Source of the DNA: Hydractinia symbiolongicarpus
Lineage: Eukaryota; Cnidaria; Hydrozoa; Anthoathecata; Hydractiniidae
Reading direction: 5' to 3'
NCBI RefSeq assembly: GCF_029227915.1
Contig: NC_079886.1
Coordinates: 2,170,001-2,234,000 of the forward strand
Length of the DNA stretch: 64,000 nt
In this document: positions 14,617 to 28,900 of the stretch, piece by piece
Layout of the letters: every line of letters starts with the position of its first letter
How positions within the stretch are numbered: position 1 is the first letter of the stretch
Notes under the pieces: model-generated
What the model saw: the letters and a program-made list of their open reading frames with translations, nothing else
What the model was told of the DNA's origin: nothing
The model's database searches: none
Made by a program: the position numbers and the translations under genes

Positions 14617-17600
14617 TTAATCACTAAAACGGATGAGGCTTGTAGTTTTCAAAAATATTTTCATTTTTGATGAGACGCTGAATAAAAGAAGTTTAATCGC
14701 CGGCAAACGAAAACCAGCGATTTCCCGTAAATCCCGTACTCGGCCCGTGTAGTCAAAAGTACTTAAAAGAAGTACCCAGGGAGTAAACTGATTTCCCGAA
14801 TGATTTTTTAAATTATTTTTTCACCACTAAAACGCATGAGACTTGTAGTTTTCAAAAATGTTTTCATTTTTGATGAGACGCTGAATAAAAGAAGTTTATT
14901 CGCCGGCAAACGAAAACCCGCGATTTCCTGTAAAACCCGGACTTGGCCCGTATAGTCGAATGTATAAAAGAAAGTACCCAAGGAGTAAACTCATTTCCAG
15001 AACGATTTTGTAAATTATTTTTTAATCACTAAAACGGATAAGACTTGTAGTTTTCAAAAATATTTTCATGGTTGATGAGACGCTGAATAAAAGACGTTTA
15101 ATCGCCGGCAAACGAAAACCCGCGATTTCCCGTCAATCCCGTACTCGGCCCGTATAGTCGAATGTATATAAAGAAAGTACCCAGGGAGTAAACTCATTTC
15201 CCGAACGATTTTTTAAATTATTGTTTGACCACCAAAACGCATGGGACTTGTAGTTTTCAAAAATGTTTTCATTTTTGATAAGACGCTGAATAAAAAAAAT
15301 TTAATCGCCGGCAAACGAAAACCCGCGATTTCCCGTAAATCCGGTACTCGGCCGTATAGTCAAAAGTATACAAAGAAAGTACTCAAGGAGTAAACTCATT
15401 TCTCGAACGATTTTTTAAATTATTTTTTCACCAGTAAAACGCATGAGACTTGTAGTTTTCAAATATGTTTTCATTTTTGAGGAGACTCTAAATAAAAGAA
15501 GTTTAATCGCCGGCAAACGAAAACCCGCGATTTCCCGTAACTCCCGGACTCGGCCCGTATAGTCAAAAGTATACAAAGAAAGTATCCAGGGAGTAAATTC
15601 ATTTCCCGAACGATTTTTTAAATTATTTTTTCACCACTAAAACGCATGAGACTTGTAGTTTTCAAAAATGTTTTCATTTTTGATGAGACGCTGAATAAAA
15701 GAAGTTTAATCGCCGGCAAACGAAAACCCGCGATTTCCTGTAAATCCCGGACTTGGCCCGTATAGTCGAATGTACAAAGGAAAGTACCCAAGGAGTAAAC
15801 TCATTTCCCGAACAATTTTGTAAATTATTTTTTAATCACTAAAACGGATAAGACTTGTAGTTTTCAAAAATATTTTCATGGTTGATGAGACGCTGAATAA
15901 AAGAAGTTTAATCGCCGGCAAACGAAAACCCGCGATTTCCCGTAAATCCCGTACTCGGCCCGTATAGTCGAATGTATATAAAGAAAGTACCCAGGGAGTA
16001 AACTCATTTCCCGAACGATTTTTTAAATTATTGTTTGACCACCAAAACGCATGAGACTTGTAGTTTTCAAAAATGTTTTCATTTTTGATAAGACGCTGAA
16101 TAAAAAAAGTTTAATCGCCGGCAAACGAAAACCCGCGATTTCCCGTAAATCCGGTACTCGGCCCGTATAGTCAAAAGTATACAAAGAAAGTACTCAAGGA
16201 GTAAACTCATTTCCCAAACGATTTTTTAAATTATTTTTTCACCAGTAAAACGCATGAGACTTGTAGTTTTCAAATATGTTTTCATTTTTGATGAGACTCT
16301 AAATAAAAGAAGTTTAATCGCCGGCAAACGAAAACCCGCGATTTCCCGTAAATCCCGGACTCGGCCCGTATAGTCAAAAGTATACAAAGAAAGTATCCAG
16401 GGAGTAAATTCATTTCCCGAACGATTTTTTAAATTATTTTTTCACCAGTAAAACGCATGAGACTTGTAGTTTTCAAATATGTTTTCATTTTTGAGGAGAC
16501 TCTAAATAAAAGAAGTTTAATCGCCGGCAAACGAAAACCCGCGATTTCCCGTAACTCCCGGACTCGGCCCGTATAGTCAAAAGTATACAAAGAAAGTATC
16601 CAGGGAGTAAATTCATTTCCCGAACGATTTTTTAAATTATTTTTTCACCACTAAAACGCATGAGACTTGTAGTTTTCAAAAATGTTTTCATTTTTGATGA
16701 GACGCTGAATAAAAGAAGTTTAATCGCCGGCAAACGAAAACCCGCGATTTCCTGTAAATCCCGGACTTGTCCCGTATAGTCGAATGTACAAAGGAAAGTA
16801 CCCAAGGAGTAAACTCATTTCCCGAACAATTTTGTAAATTATTTTTTAATCACTAAAACGGATAAGACTTGTAGTTTTCAAAAATATTTTCATGGTTGAT
16901 GAGACGCTGAATAAAAGAAGTTTAATCGCCGGCAAACGAAAACCCGCGATTTCCCGTAAATCCCGTACTCGGCCCGTATAGTCGAATGTATATAAAGAAA
17001 GTACCCAGGGAGTAAACTCATTTCCCGAACGATTTTTTAAATTATTGTTTGACCACCAAAACGCATGAGACTTGTAGTTTTCAAAAATGTTTTCATTTTT
17101 GATAAGACGCTGAATAAAAAAAGTTTAATCGCCGGCAAACGAAAACCCGCGATTTCCCGTAAATCCGGTACTCGGCCCGTATAGTCAAAAGTATACAAAG
17201 AAAGTACTCAAGGAGTAAACTCATTTCCCAAACGATTTTTTAAATTATTTTTTCACCAGTAAAACGCATGAGACTTGTAGTTTTCAAATATGTTTTCATT
17301 TTTGATGAGACTCTAAATAAAAGAAGTTTAATCGCCGGCAAACGAAAACCCGCGATTTCCCGTAAATCCCGGACTCGGCCCGTATAGTCAAAAGTATACA
17401 AAGAAAGTATCCAGGGAGTAAATTCATTTCCCGAACGATTTTTTAAATTATTGTTTGACCACCAAAACGCATGGGACTTGTAGTTTTCAAAAATGTTTTC
17501 ATTTTTGATAAGACGCTGAATAAAAAAAGTTTAATCGCCGGCAAACGAAAAGCCGCGATTTCCCGTAAATCCGGTACTCGGCCGTATAGTCAAAAGTATA

Positions 17601-19900
17601 CAAAGAAAGTACTCAAGGAGTAAACTCATTTCTCAAACGATTTTTTAAATTATTTTTTCACCAGTAAAACGCATGAGACTTGTAGTTTTCAAATATGTTT
17701 TCATTTTTGAGGAGACTCTAAATAAAAGAAGTTTAATCGCCGGCAAACGAAAACCCGCGATTTCCCGTAACTCCCGGACTCGGCCCGTATAGTCAAAAGT
17801 ATACAAAGAAAGTATCCAGGGAGTAAATTCATTTCCCGAACGATTTTTTAAATTATTTTTTCACCACTAAAACGCATGAGACTTGTAGTTTTCAAAAATG
17901 TTTTCATTTTTGATGAGACGCTGAATAAAAGAAGTTTAATGGCCGGCAAACGAAAACCCGCGATTTCCTGTAAATCCCGGACTTGGCCCGTATAGTCGAA
18001 TGTACAAAGGAAAGTACCCAAGGAGTAAACTCATTTCCCGAACAATTTTGTAAATTATTTTTTAATCACTAAAACGGATAAGACTTGTAGTTTTCAAAAA
18101 TATTTTCATGGTTGATGAGACGCTGAATAAAAGAAGTTTAATCGCCGGCAAACGAAAACCCGCGATTTCCCGTAAATCCCGTACTCGGCCCGTATAGTCG
18201 AATGTATATAAAGAAAGTACCCAGGGAGTAAACTCATTTCCCGAACGATTTTTTAAATTATTGTTTGACCACCAAAACGCATGAGACTTGTAGTTTTCAA
18301 AAATGTTTTCATTTTTGATAAGACGCTGAATAAAAAAAGTTTAATCGCCGGCAAACGAAAACCCGCGATTTCCCGTAAATCCGGTACTCGGCCCGTATAG
18401 TCAAAAGTATACAAAGAAAGTACTCAAGGAGTAAACTCATTTCCCAAACGATTTTTTAAATTATTTTTTCACCAGTAAAACGCATGAGACTTGTAGTTTT
18501 CAAATATGTTTTCATTTTTGATGAGACTCTAAATAAAAGAAGTTTAATCGCCGGCAAACGAAAACCCGCGATTTCCCGTAAATCCCGGACTCGGCCCGTA
18601 TAGTCAAAAGTATACAAAGAAAGTATCCAGGGAGTAAATTCATTTCCCGAACGATTTTTTAAATTATTTTTTCACCACTAAAACGCATGAGACTTGTAGT
18701 TTTCAAAAATGTTTTCATTTTTGATGAGAGGCTGAATAAAAGAAGTTTAATCGCCGGCAAACGAAAACCCGCGATTTCCTGTAAATCCCGAACTTGGCCC
18801 GTATAGTCGAATGTACAAAGGAAAGTACCCAAGGAGTAAACTCATTTCCCGAACAATTTTGTAAATTATTTTTTAATCACTAAAACGGATGAGACTTGTA
18901 GTTTTCAAAAATATTTTCATTTTTGATGAGACGCTGAATAAAAGAAGTTTAATCGCCGGCAAACGAAAACCCGCGATTTCCCGTAAATCCCGTACTCGGC
19001 CCGTATAGTCAAAAGTACATAAAAAAAGTACCCAGGCAGTAAACTGATTTCCCGAATGATTTTTTAAATCATTTTTTCACTACTAAAACGCATGAGACTT
19101 GTAGTTTTCAAAAATGTTTTCATTTTTGATAAGACGCTGAATAAAAAAAGTTTAATCGCCGGCAAACGAAAACCCGCGATTTCCCGTAAATCCGGTACTC
19201 GGCCCGTATAGTCAAAAGTATACAAAGAAAGTACTCAAGGAGTAAACTCATTTCCCAAACGATTTTTTAAATTATTTTTTCACCAGTAAAACGCATGAGA
19301 CTTGTAGTTTTCAAATATGTTTTCATTTTTGATGAGACTCTAAATAAAAGAAGTTTAATCGCCGGCAAACGAAAACCCGCGATTTCCCGTAAATCCCGGA
19401 CTCGGCCCGTATAGTCAAAAGTATACAAAGAAAGTATCCAGGGAGTAAATTCATTTCCCGAACGATTTTTTAAATTATTTTTTCACCACTAAAACGCATG
19501 AGACTTGTAGTTTTCAAAAATGTTTTCATTTTTGATGAGAGGCTGAATAAAAGAAGTTTAATCGCCGGCAAACGAAAACCCGCGATTTCCTGTAAATCCC
19601 GAACTTGGCCCGTATAGTCGAATGTACAAAGGAAAGTACCCAAGGAGTAAACTCATTTCCCGAACAATTTTGTAAATTATTTTTTAATCACTAAAACGGA
19701 TGAGACTTGTAGTTTTCAAAAATATTTTCATTTTTGATGAGACGCTGAATAAAAGAAGTTTAATCGCCGGCAAACGAAAACCCGCGATTTCCCGTAAATC
19801 CCGTACTCGGCCCGTATAGTCAAAAGTACATAAAAAAAGTACCCAGGCAGTAAACTGATTTCCCGAATGATTTTTTAAATCATTTTTTCACTACTAAAAC
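14617..19900. repeat. Satellite sub-block C, 4- to 6-monomer higher-order mosaic
   Basis: Variant monomers recur at multiples of the basic period. CATGGTTGATGAG occurs near 15.07, 15.89, 16.89 and 18.11 kb (4, 5 and 6 monomers apart). GTTTGACCACC monomers lie near 15.22, 16.03, 17.05, 17.45 and 18.26 kb. The end of the block is a clean 812-bp (four-monomer) tandem duplication: GATGAGAGGCTGAAT at about 18.72 and 19.53 kb, and GTACCCAGGCAGTAAACTG at about 19.03 and 19.84 kb. Confidence 0.7.
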
Positions 19901-22900
19901 GCATGAGACTTGTAGTTTTCAAATATGTTTTCATTTTTGATGAGACGCTGAATGAAAGAAGTTTGATCTACGGCAAACGAAAACCCGGGATTTCCTGTAA
20001 ATCCCGAACTTGGCCCGTATAGTGGAATGTATAAAAGAAAGTACCCAGGGAGTAAACTGATTTCCCGAACGATTTTTCAAATTATTTCTGCAGGAATAGA
20101 ACGAATGAGACTTGTAGTATTCAAAAATGTTTACATTTTTGAGAAGACGCTGAATAAAAGAAGTTTAATCGCCGGCAAACGAAAACCCGCGATTTCCCGT
20201 AAATCCCGTAATCGGCCCGTATAGTCAAAAGGATACAAAGAAAGTACTAAGGGAGTAAACTTATTTCCCGAACGATATTTTAAATTATTTTTTCACCGCT
20301 AAAACGCATGAGACTTGTAGTTTTCAAAAATGTTTTCATTTTTGATGAGACGCTAAATAAAACAAGTTTATTCGCCGGCAAACGAAAACCTGCGATTTCC
20401 CGTAAATCCCGGACACGACCCGTATAATCAAAAGTATGCAAAGAAAGTACCCTGTGAATAAACTCATTTTCAGAACGATTTTTTAAATTATTTTTTCACC
20501 ACTCAAACGCATGAGACTTGTAGTTTTCCAAAATGTTTTCATTCTTGATGAGACGATAAATAAAAGAAGTTTAATCGCCGGCAAACGAAAACCCGCGATT
20601 TCTCGTAAATCCCGGGCCTGGCCCGTATGGTCGAATGTATATAAAGAAAGTACCCTGTGAGTAAACTCATTTCCCGAACGATTTTTCAAAATATTTTTTC
20701 ACCATTAAAGCGCATGAGATTTGCAGTTTTCAAAAATGTTTTCATTTTTGATGAGACGCTGAATGAAAAAAGTTTGATCTCCGGCACACGAAAACCCGGG
20801 ATTTCCTGTAAATCCCGAACTTGGCCCGTATAGTGGAATGTATAAAAGAAAGTACCCAGGGAGTAAACACATTTCCCGAACGATTTTTCAAAATATATTT
20901 TCACCATTAAAACGCATGAGATTTGTAGTTTTCAAAAATGTTTTCATTTTTGATGAGACGCTGAATAAAAGAAGTTTGATCTCCGGCAAACGAAAACCTG
21001 GGATTTCCTGTAAATCCCGAACTTGGCCCGTATAGTGGAATGTATAAAAGAAAGTAACCAGGGAGTAAACTGATTTCCCGAACGATTTTTCAAATTATTT
21101 CTGCAGCACTAGAACAAATGAGACTTGTAGCATTCAAAAATGTTTACATTTTTGAGAAGACGCTGGATCAAAGAAGTTTAATCGACGGCAAACGAAAACC
21201 CGCGATTTCCCGTAAATCCCGTACTCGGCCCGTCTAGTCAAAAGGATACAAAGAAAGTACTAAGGGAGTAAACTTATTTCCCGAACGATATTTTAAATTA
21301 TTTTTTCACCGCTAAAACGCAGGAGACTTGTAGTTTTCAAAAATGTTTTCATTTTTGATGAGACGCTAAATAAAACAAGTTTATTCGCCGGCAAACGAAA
21401 ACCTGCGATTTCCTGTAAATCCCGGACACGACCCGTATAATCAAAAGTATACAAAAAAGGTACTCAAGGAGTAAACTCATTTCCCGAACGATTTTTTAAA
21501 TTATTTTTTCACCATTAAAGCGCATGAGATTTGTAGTTTTCAAAAATGTTTTCATTTTTGATGAGACGCTGAATAAAAGAAGTTTGATCTCCGGCAAACG
21601 AAAACCCGGGATTTCCTGTAAATCCCGAACTTGGCTCGTATAGTCGAATGTATAAAAGAAAGTACCCAGAGAGTAAACTGATTTCCCGAACGATTTTTCA
21701 AATTATTTCTGCAGCACTAGAACGAATGAGACTTGTAGTATTCAAAAATGTTTTCATTTTTGATGAGACGCTGAATGAAAGAAGTTTGATCTACGGCAAA
21801 CGAAAACCCGGGATTTCCTGTAAATCCCGAACTTGGCCCGTATAGTCAAAAGGATACAAAGAAAGTACTAAGGGAGTAAACTTATTTCCCGAACGATATT
21901 TTAAATTATTTTTTCACCGCTAAAACGCATGAGACTTGTAGTTTTCAAAAATGTTTTCATTTTTGATGAGACGCTAAATAAAACAAGTTTATTCGCCGGC
22001 AAACGAAAACCTGCGATTTCCCGTAAATCCCGGACACGACCCGTATAATCAAAAGTATGCAAAGAAAGTACCCTGTGAATAAACTCATTTTCAGAACGAT
22101 TTTTTAAATTATTTTTTCACCACTCAAACGCATGAGATTTGTAGTTTTCAAAAATGTTTTCATTTTTGATGAGACGCTGAATAAAAGAAGTTTGATCTCC
22201 GGCAAACGAAAACCCGGGATTTCCTGTAAATCCCGAACTTGGCTCGTATAGTCGAATGTATAAAAGAAAGTACCCAGAGAGTAAACTGATTTCCCGAACG
22301 ATTTTTCAAATTATTTCTGCAGCACTAGAACGAATGAGACTTGTAGTATTCAAAAATGTTTTCATTTTTGATGAGACGCTGAATGAAAGAAGTTTGATCT
22401 ACGGCAAACGAAAACCCGGGATTTCCTGTAAATCCCGAACTTGGCCCGTATAGTCAAAAGGATACAAAGAAAGTACTAAGGGAGTAAACTTATTTCCCGA
22501 ACGATATTTTAAATTATTTTTTCACCGCTAAAACGCATGAGACTTGTAGTTTTCCAAAATGTTTTCATTCTTGATGAGACGATAAATAAAAGAAGTTTAA
22601 TCGCCGGCAAACGAAAACCCGCGATTTCCCGTAAATCCCGGGCTTGGCCCGTATGGTCGAATGTATATAAAGAAAGTACCCTGTGAGTAAACTCATTTCC
22701 CGAACGATTTTTCAAAATATTTTTTCACCATTAAAGCGCATGAGATTTGCAGTTTTCAAAAATGTTTTCATTTTTGATGAGACGCTGAATGAAAAAAGTT
22801 TGATCTCCGGCACACGAAAACCCGGGATTTCCTGTAAATCCCGAACTTGGCCCGTATAGTGGAATGTATAAAAGAAAGTACCCAGGGAGTAAACACATTT

Positions 22901-25900
22901 CCCGAACGATTTTTCAAAATATATTTTCACCATTAAAACGCATGAGATTTGTAGTTTTCAAAAATGTTTTCATTTTTGATGAGACGCTGAATGAAAGAAG
23001 TTTGATCTCCGGCAAACGAAAACCTGGGATTTCCTGTAAATCCCGAACTTGGCCCGTATAGTGGAATGCATAAAAGAAAGTAACCAGGGAGTAAACTGAT
23101 TTCCCGAACGATTTTTCAAATTATTTCTGCAGCACTAGAACAAATGAGACTTGTAGCATTCAAAAATGTTTACATTTTTGAGAAGACGCTGGATCAAAGA
23201 AGTTTAATCGCCGGCAAACGAAAACCCGCGATTTCCCGTAAATCCCGTACTCGGCCCGTCTAGTCAAAAGGATACAAAGAAAGTACTAAGGGAGTAAACT
23301 TATTTCCCGAACGATATTTTAAATTATTTTTTCACCGCTAAAACGCAGGAGACTTGTAGTTTTCAAAAATGTTTTCATTTTTGATGAGACGCTAAATAAA
23401 ACAAGTTTATTCGCCGGCAAACGAAAACCTGCGATTTCCTGTAAATCCCGGACACGACCCGTATAATCAAAAGTATACAAAAAAGGTACTCAAGGAGTAA
23501 ACTCATTTCCCGAACGATTTTTTAAATTATTTTTTCACCATTAAAGCGCATGAGATTTGTAGTTTTCAAAAATGTTTTCATTTTTGATGAGACGCTGAAT
23601 AAAAGAAGTTTGATCTCCGGCAAACGAAAACCCGGGATTTCCTGTAAATCCCGAACTTGGCTCGTATAGTCGAATGTATAAAAGAAAGTACCCAGAGAGT
23701 AAACTGATTTCCCGAACGATTTTTCAAATTATTTCTGCAGCACTAGAACGAATGAGACTTGTAGTATTCAAAAATGTTTTCATTTTTGATGAGACGCTGA
23801 ATAAAAGAAGTTTAATCGCCGGCAAACGAAAACCCGCGATTTCCCGTAAATCCGGTACTCGACCCGTATAGTCAAAAGTATACAAAGAAGGTACTCAAGG
23901 AGTAAACTCATTTCCCGAACGATTTTTTAAATTATTTTTTCACCTCTAAAACGCATGAGACTTGTAGTTTTCCAAAATGTTTTCATTCTTGATGAGACGC
24001 TAAATAAAAGAAGTTTAATCGCCGGCAAACGAAAACCCGCGATTTCCCGTAAATCCCGGGCTTGGCCCGTATAGTCGAATGTATATAAAGAAAGTACCCT
24101 GTGAGTAAATTCATTTCCCGAACGATTTTTCAAATTATTTTTTCACCATTAAAGCGCATGAGATTTGTAGTTTTCAAAAATGTTTTCATTTTTGATGAGA
24201 CACTGAATGAAAGAAGTTTGATCTCCGGCAAACGAAAACCCGGAATTTCCTGTAAATCCCGAACTTGGCCCGTATAGTCGAATGTATAAAAGAAAGTACC
24301 CAGGGAGTAAACTGATTTCCCGAACGATTTTTCAAATTATTTCTGCAGCACTAGAACGAATGAGACTTGTAGTATTCAAAAATGTTTACATTTTTGATGA
24401 GACGCCGAATGAACGCAGTTTAATCGCCGAAAACCGAAAACCCGCTTTTCCCGTAAATCCCTGGCTTGGCCCGTATAGTTGAGTGTATACAAAGAAAGTA
24501 CCCTGTGAATAAACTCATTTTCAGAACGATTTTTTAAATTATTTTTTCACCACTAAAACGCATGAGACTTGTAGTTTTCAAAAATGTTTTCATTTTAGAG
24601 AAGACGCTGAATAAAAGAAGTTTAATCGCCGGCAAACGAAAACTCGCCATTTCCCGTAAATACCGTACTCGGCCCGTATAATCAAAAGTATACAAAGAAA
24701 GTACCCAGGGAGTAAACATATTTCCCGAACGATATTTTAAATTATTTTCCACCGCTAAAACGCATGAGACTTGTAGTTTTCAAAAATGTTTTTATTTTTG
24801 ATGAGACGCTAAATAAAAGAAGTTTAATTGCCGGCATACGAAAACCCGCGATTTCCCGTAAATCCTGGGCTTGGCCCGTATAGTCGAATGTTTATAAAGA
24901 AAGTACCCTGTGAGTAAACTCATTTCCCGAACGATTTTTCAAAATATTTTTTCACCATTAAAACGCATGAGATTTGTAGTTTTCAAAAATGTATTCATTT
25001 TTGATGAGACGCTGAATGAAAGAAGTTTGATCTACGGCAAACGAAAACCCGGGAATTCCTGTAAATCCCGAACTTGGCCCGTATAGTGGAATGTATAAAA
25101 GAAAGTACCCAGGGAGTAAACTGATTTCCCGAACGATTTTTCAAATTATTTCTGCAGCACTAGAACGAATGAGACTTGTAGTATTCAAAAATGTTTACAT
25201 TTTTGAGAAGACGCTGAATAAAAGAAGTTTAATCGCCGGCAAACGAAAACCCGCGATTTCCCGTAAATCCCATACTCGGCCCGTATAGTCAAAAGGATAC
25301 AAAGAAAGTACTAAGGGAGTAAACTTATTTCCCGAACGATATTTTAAATTATTTTTTCACCGCTAAAACGCATGAGACTTGTAGTTTTCAAAAATGTTTT
25401 CATTTTTGATGAGACGCTAAATAAAACAAGTTTATTCGCCGGCAAACGAAAACCTGCGATTTCCCGTAAATCCCGGACACGACCCGTATAATCAAAAGTA
25501 TACAAAGAAAGTACCCAGGGAAAAAACTCATTTCCCGAACGATTTTTTTATATTATCTTTTCACCACTAAAACGCATGAGACTTGTAGTTTTCAAAAATA
25601 TTTTCATTTTTGATGAGACGCTGAATAAAAGAAGTTTAATCGCTGGCAAACGAAAACCCGGGATTTCCTGTAAATCCCGAACTTGGCCCGTATAGTCGAA
25701 TGTATAAAAGAAAGTACCCAGGGAGTAAACTGATTTCCCAAACGATTTTTCAAATTATTTCTGCAGCACTAGAACGAATGAGACTTGTAGTATTCAAAAA
25801 TGTTTACATTTTTGATGAGACGCCGAATGAAAGCAGTTTAATCGCCGACAACCGAAAACCCGCTTTTCCCGTAAATCCCTGGCTTGGCCCGTATAGTTGA

Positions 25901-28900
25901 ACGTATACAAAGAAAGTACCCTGTGAATAAACTCATTTTCAGAACGATTTTTTAAATTATTTTTTCACCACTCAAACGCATGAGACTTGTAGTTTTCCAA
26001 AATGTTTTCATTCTTGATGAGACGATAAATAAAAGAAGTTTAATCGCCGGCAAACGAAAACCCGCGCTTTCCCGTAAATCTCGGGCTTGGCCCGTATAGT
26101 CGAATGTATATAAAGAAAGTACCCTGTGAGTAAACTCATTTCCCGAACGATTTTTCAAAATATTTTTTCACCATTAAAGCGCATGAGATTTGCAGTTTTC
26201 AAAAATGTTTTCATTTTTGATGAGACGCTGAATGAAAAAAGTTTGATCTCCGGCACACGAAAACCCGGGATTTCCTGTAAATCCCGAGCTTGGCCCGTAT
26301 AGTGGAATGTATAAAAGAAAGTACCCAGGGAGTAAACTCATTTCCCGAACGATTTTTCAAAATATATTTTCACCATTAAAACGCATGAGATTTGTAGTTT
26401 TCAAAAATGTTTTCATTTTTGATGAGACGCTGAATGAAAGAAGTTTGATCTCCGGCAAACGAAAACCTGGGATTTCCTGTAAATCCCGAACTTGGCCCGT
26501 ATAGTGGAATGTATAAAAGAAAGTACCCAGGGAGTAAACTGATTTCCCGAACGATTTTTCAAATTATTTCTGCAGCACTAGAACAAATGAGACTTGTAGT
26601 ATTCAAAAATGTTTACATTTTTGAGAAGACGCTGAATAAAAGAAGTTTAATCGCCGGCAAACGAAAACCCGCGATTTCCCGTAAATCCCGTACTCGGCCC
26701 GTATAGTCAAAAGGATACAAAGAAAGTACTAAGGGAGTAAACTTATTTCCCGAACGATATTTTAAATTATTTTTTCACCGCTAAAACGCAGGAGACTTGT
26801 AGTTTTCAAAAATGTTTTCATTTTTGATGAGACGCTAAATAAAACAAGTTTATTCGCCGGCAAACGAAAACCTGCGATTTCCCGTAAATCCCGGACACGA
26901 CCCGTATAATCAAAAGTATACAAAGAAGGTACTCAAGGAGTAAACTCATTTCCCGAACGATTTTTTAAATTATTTTTTCACCTCTAAAACGCATGAGACT
27001 TGTAGTTTTCCAAAATGTTTTCATTCTTGATAAGACGCTAAATAAAAGAAGTTTATTCGCCGGCAAACGAAAACCCGCGATTTCCCGTAAATCCCGGGCT
27101 TCATTTCCCGAACGATTTTTCAAAATATATTTTCACCATTAAAACGCATGAGATTTGTAGTTTTCAAAAATGTTTTCATTTTTGATGAGACGCTGAATGA
27201 AAGAAGTTTGATCTCCGGCAAACGAAAACCTGGGATTTCCTGTAAATCCCGAACTTGGCCCGTATAGTGGAATGTATAAAAGAAAGTACCCAGGGAGTAA
27301 ACTGATTTCCCGAACGATTTTTCAAATTATTTCTGCAGCACTAGAACAAATGAGACTTGTAGTATTCAAAAATGTTTACATTTTTGAGAAGACGCTGAAT
27401 AAAAGAAGTTTAATCGCCGGCAAACGAAAACCCGCGATTTCCCGTAAATCCCGTACTCGGCCCGTATAGTCAAAAGGATACAAAGAAAGTACTAAGGGAG
27501 TAAACTTATTTCCCGAACGATATTTTAAATTATTTTTTCACCGCTAAAACGCAGGAGACTTGTAGTTTTCAAAAATGTTTTCATTTTTGATGAGACGCTA
27601 AATAAAACAAGTTTATTCGCCGGCAAACGAAAACCTGCGATTTCCCGTAAATCCCGGACACGACCCGTATAATCAAAAGTATACAAAGAAGGTACTCAAG
27701 GAGTAAACTCATTTCCCGAACGATTTTTTAAATTATTTTTTCACCTCTAAAACGCATGAGACTTGTAGTTTTCCAAAATGTTTTCATTCTTGATAAGACG
27801 CTAAATAAAAGAAGTTTATTCGCCGGCAAACGAAAACCCGCGATTTCCCGTAAATCCCGGGCTTGGCCCGTATAGTCGAATGTATATAAAGAAAGTACCC
27901 TGTGAGTAAATTCATTTCCCGAACGATTTTTCAAATTATTTTTTCACCATTAAAGCGCATGAGATTTGTAGTTTTCAAAAATGTTTTCATTTTTGATGAG
28001 ACGCTGAATGAAAGAAGTTTGATCTCCGGCAAACGAAAACCGGGGATTTCCTGTAAATCCCGAACTTGGCCCGTATAGTCGAATGTATAAAAGAAAGTAC
28101 CCAGGGAGTAAACTGATTTCCCGAACGATTTTTCAAATTATTTCTGCAGCAATAGAACGAATGAGACTTGTAGTATTCAAAAATGTTTACATTTTTGATG
28201 AGACGCCGAATGAACGCAGTTTAATCGCCGACAACTGAAAACCCGCTTTTCCCGTAAATCCCTGGCTTGGCCCGTATAGTTGAGTGTATACAAAGAAAGT
28301 ACCCTGTGAATAAACTCATTTTCAGAACGATTTTTTAAATTATTTTTTCACCACTAAAACGCATGAGACTTGTAGTTTTCAAAAATGTTTTTATTTTTGA
28401 TGAGACGCTAAATAAAACAAGTTTATTCGCCGGCAAACGAAAACCCGCGATTTCCCGTAAATCCCGGACACGAGCCGTATAATCAAAAGTATACAAAGAA
28501 AGTACCCTGGGAGTAAATTCATTTCCCGAACGATTTTTCAAATTATTTTTTCACCATTAAAGCGCATGAGATTTGTAGTTTTCAAAAATGTTTTCATTTT
28601 TGATGAGACGCTGAATAAAAGAAGTTTGATCTCTGGCAAACGAAAACCCGGGATTTCCTGTAAATCCCGAACTTGGCCCGTATAGTCGAATGTATAAAAG
28701 AAAGTACCCAGGGAGTAAACTGATTTCCCGAACGATTTTTCAAATTATTTCTGCAGCACTAGAACGAATGAGACTTGTAGTATTCAAAAATGTTTTCATT
28801 TTTGATGAGACGCTGAATAAAAGAAGTTTAATCGCCGGCAAACGAAAACCCGCGATTTCCCGTAAATCCGGTACTCGGCCCGTATAGTCAAAAGTATACA

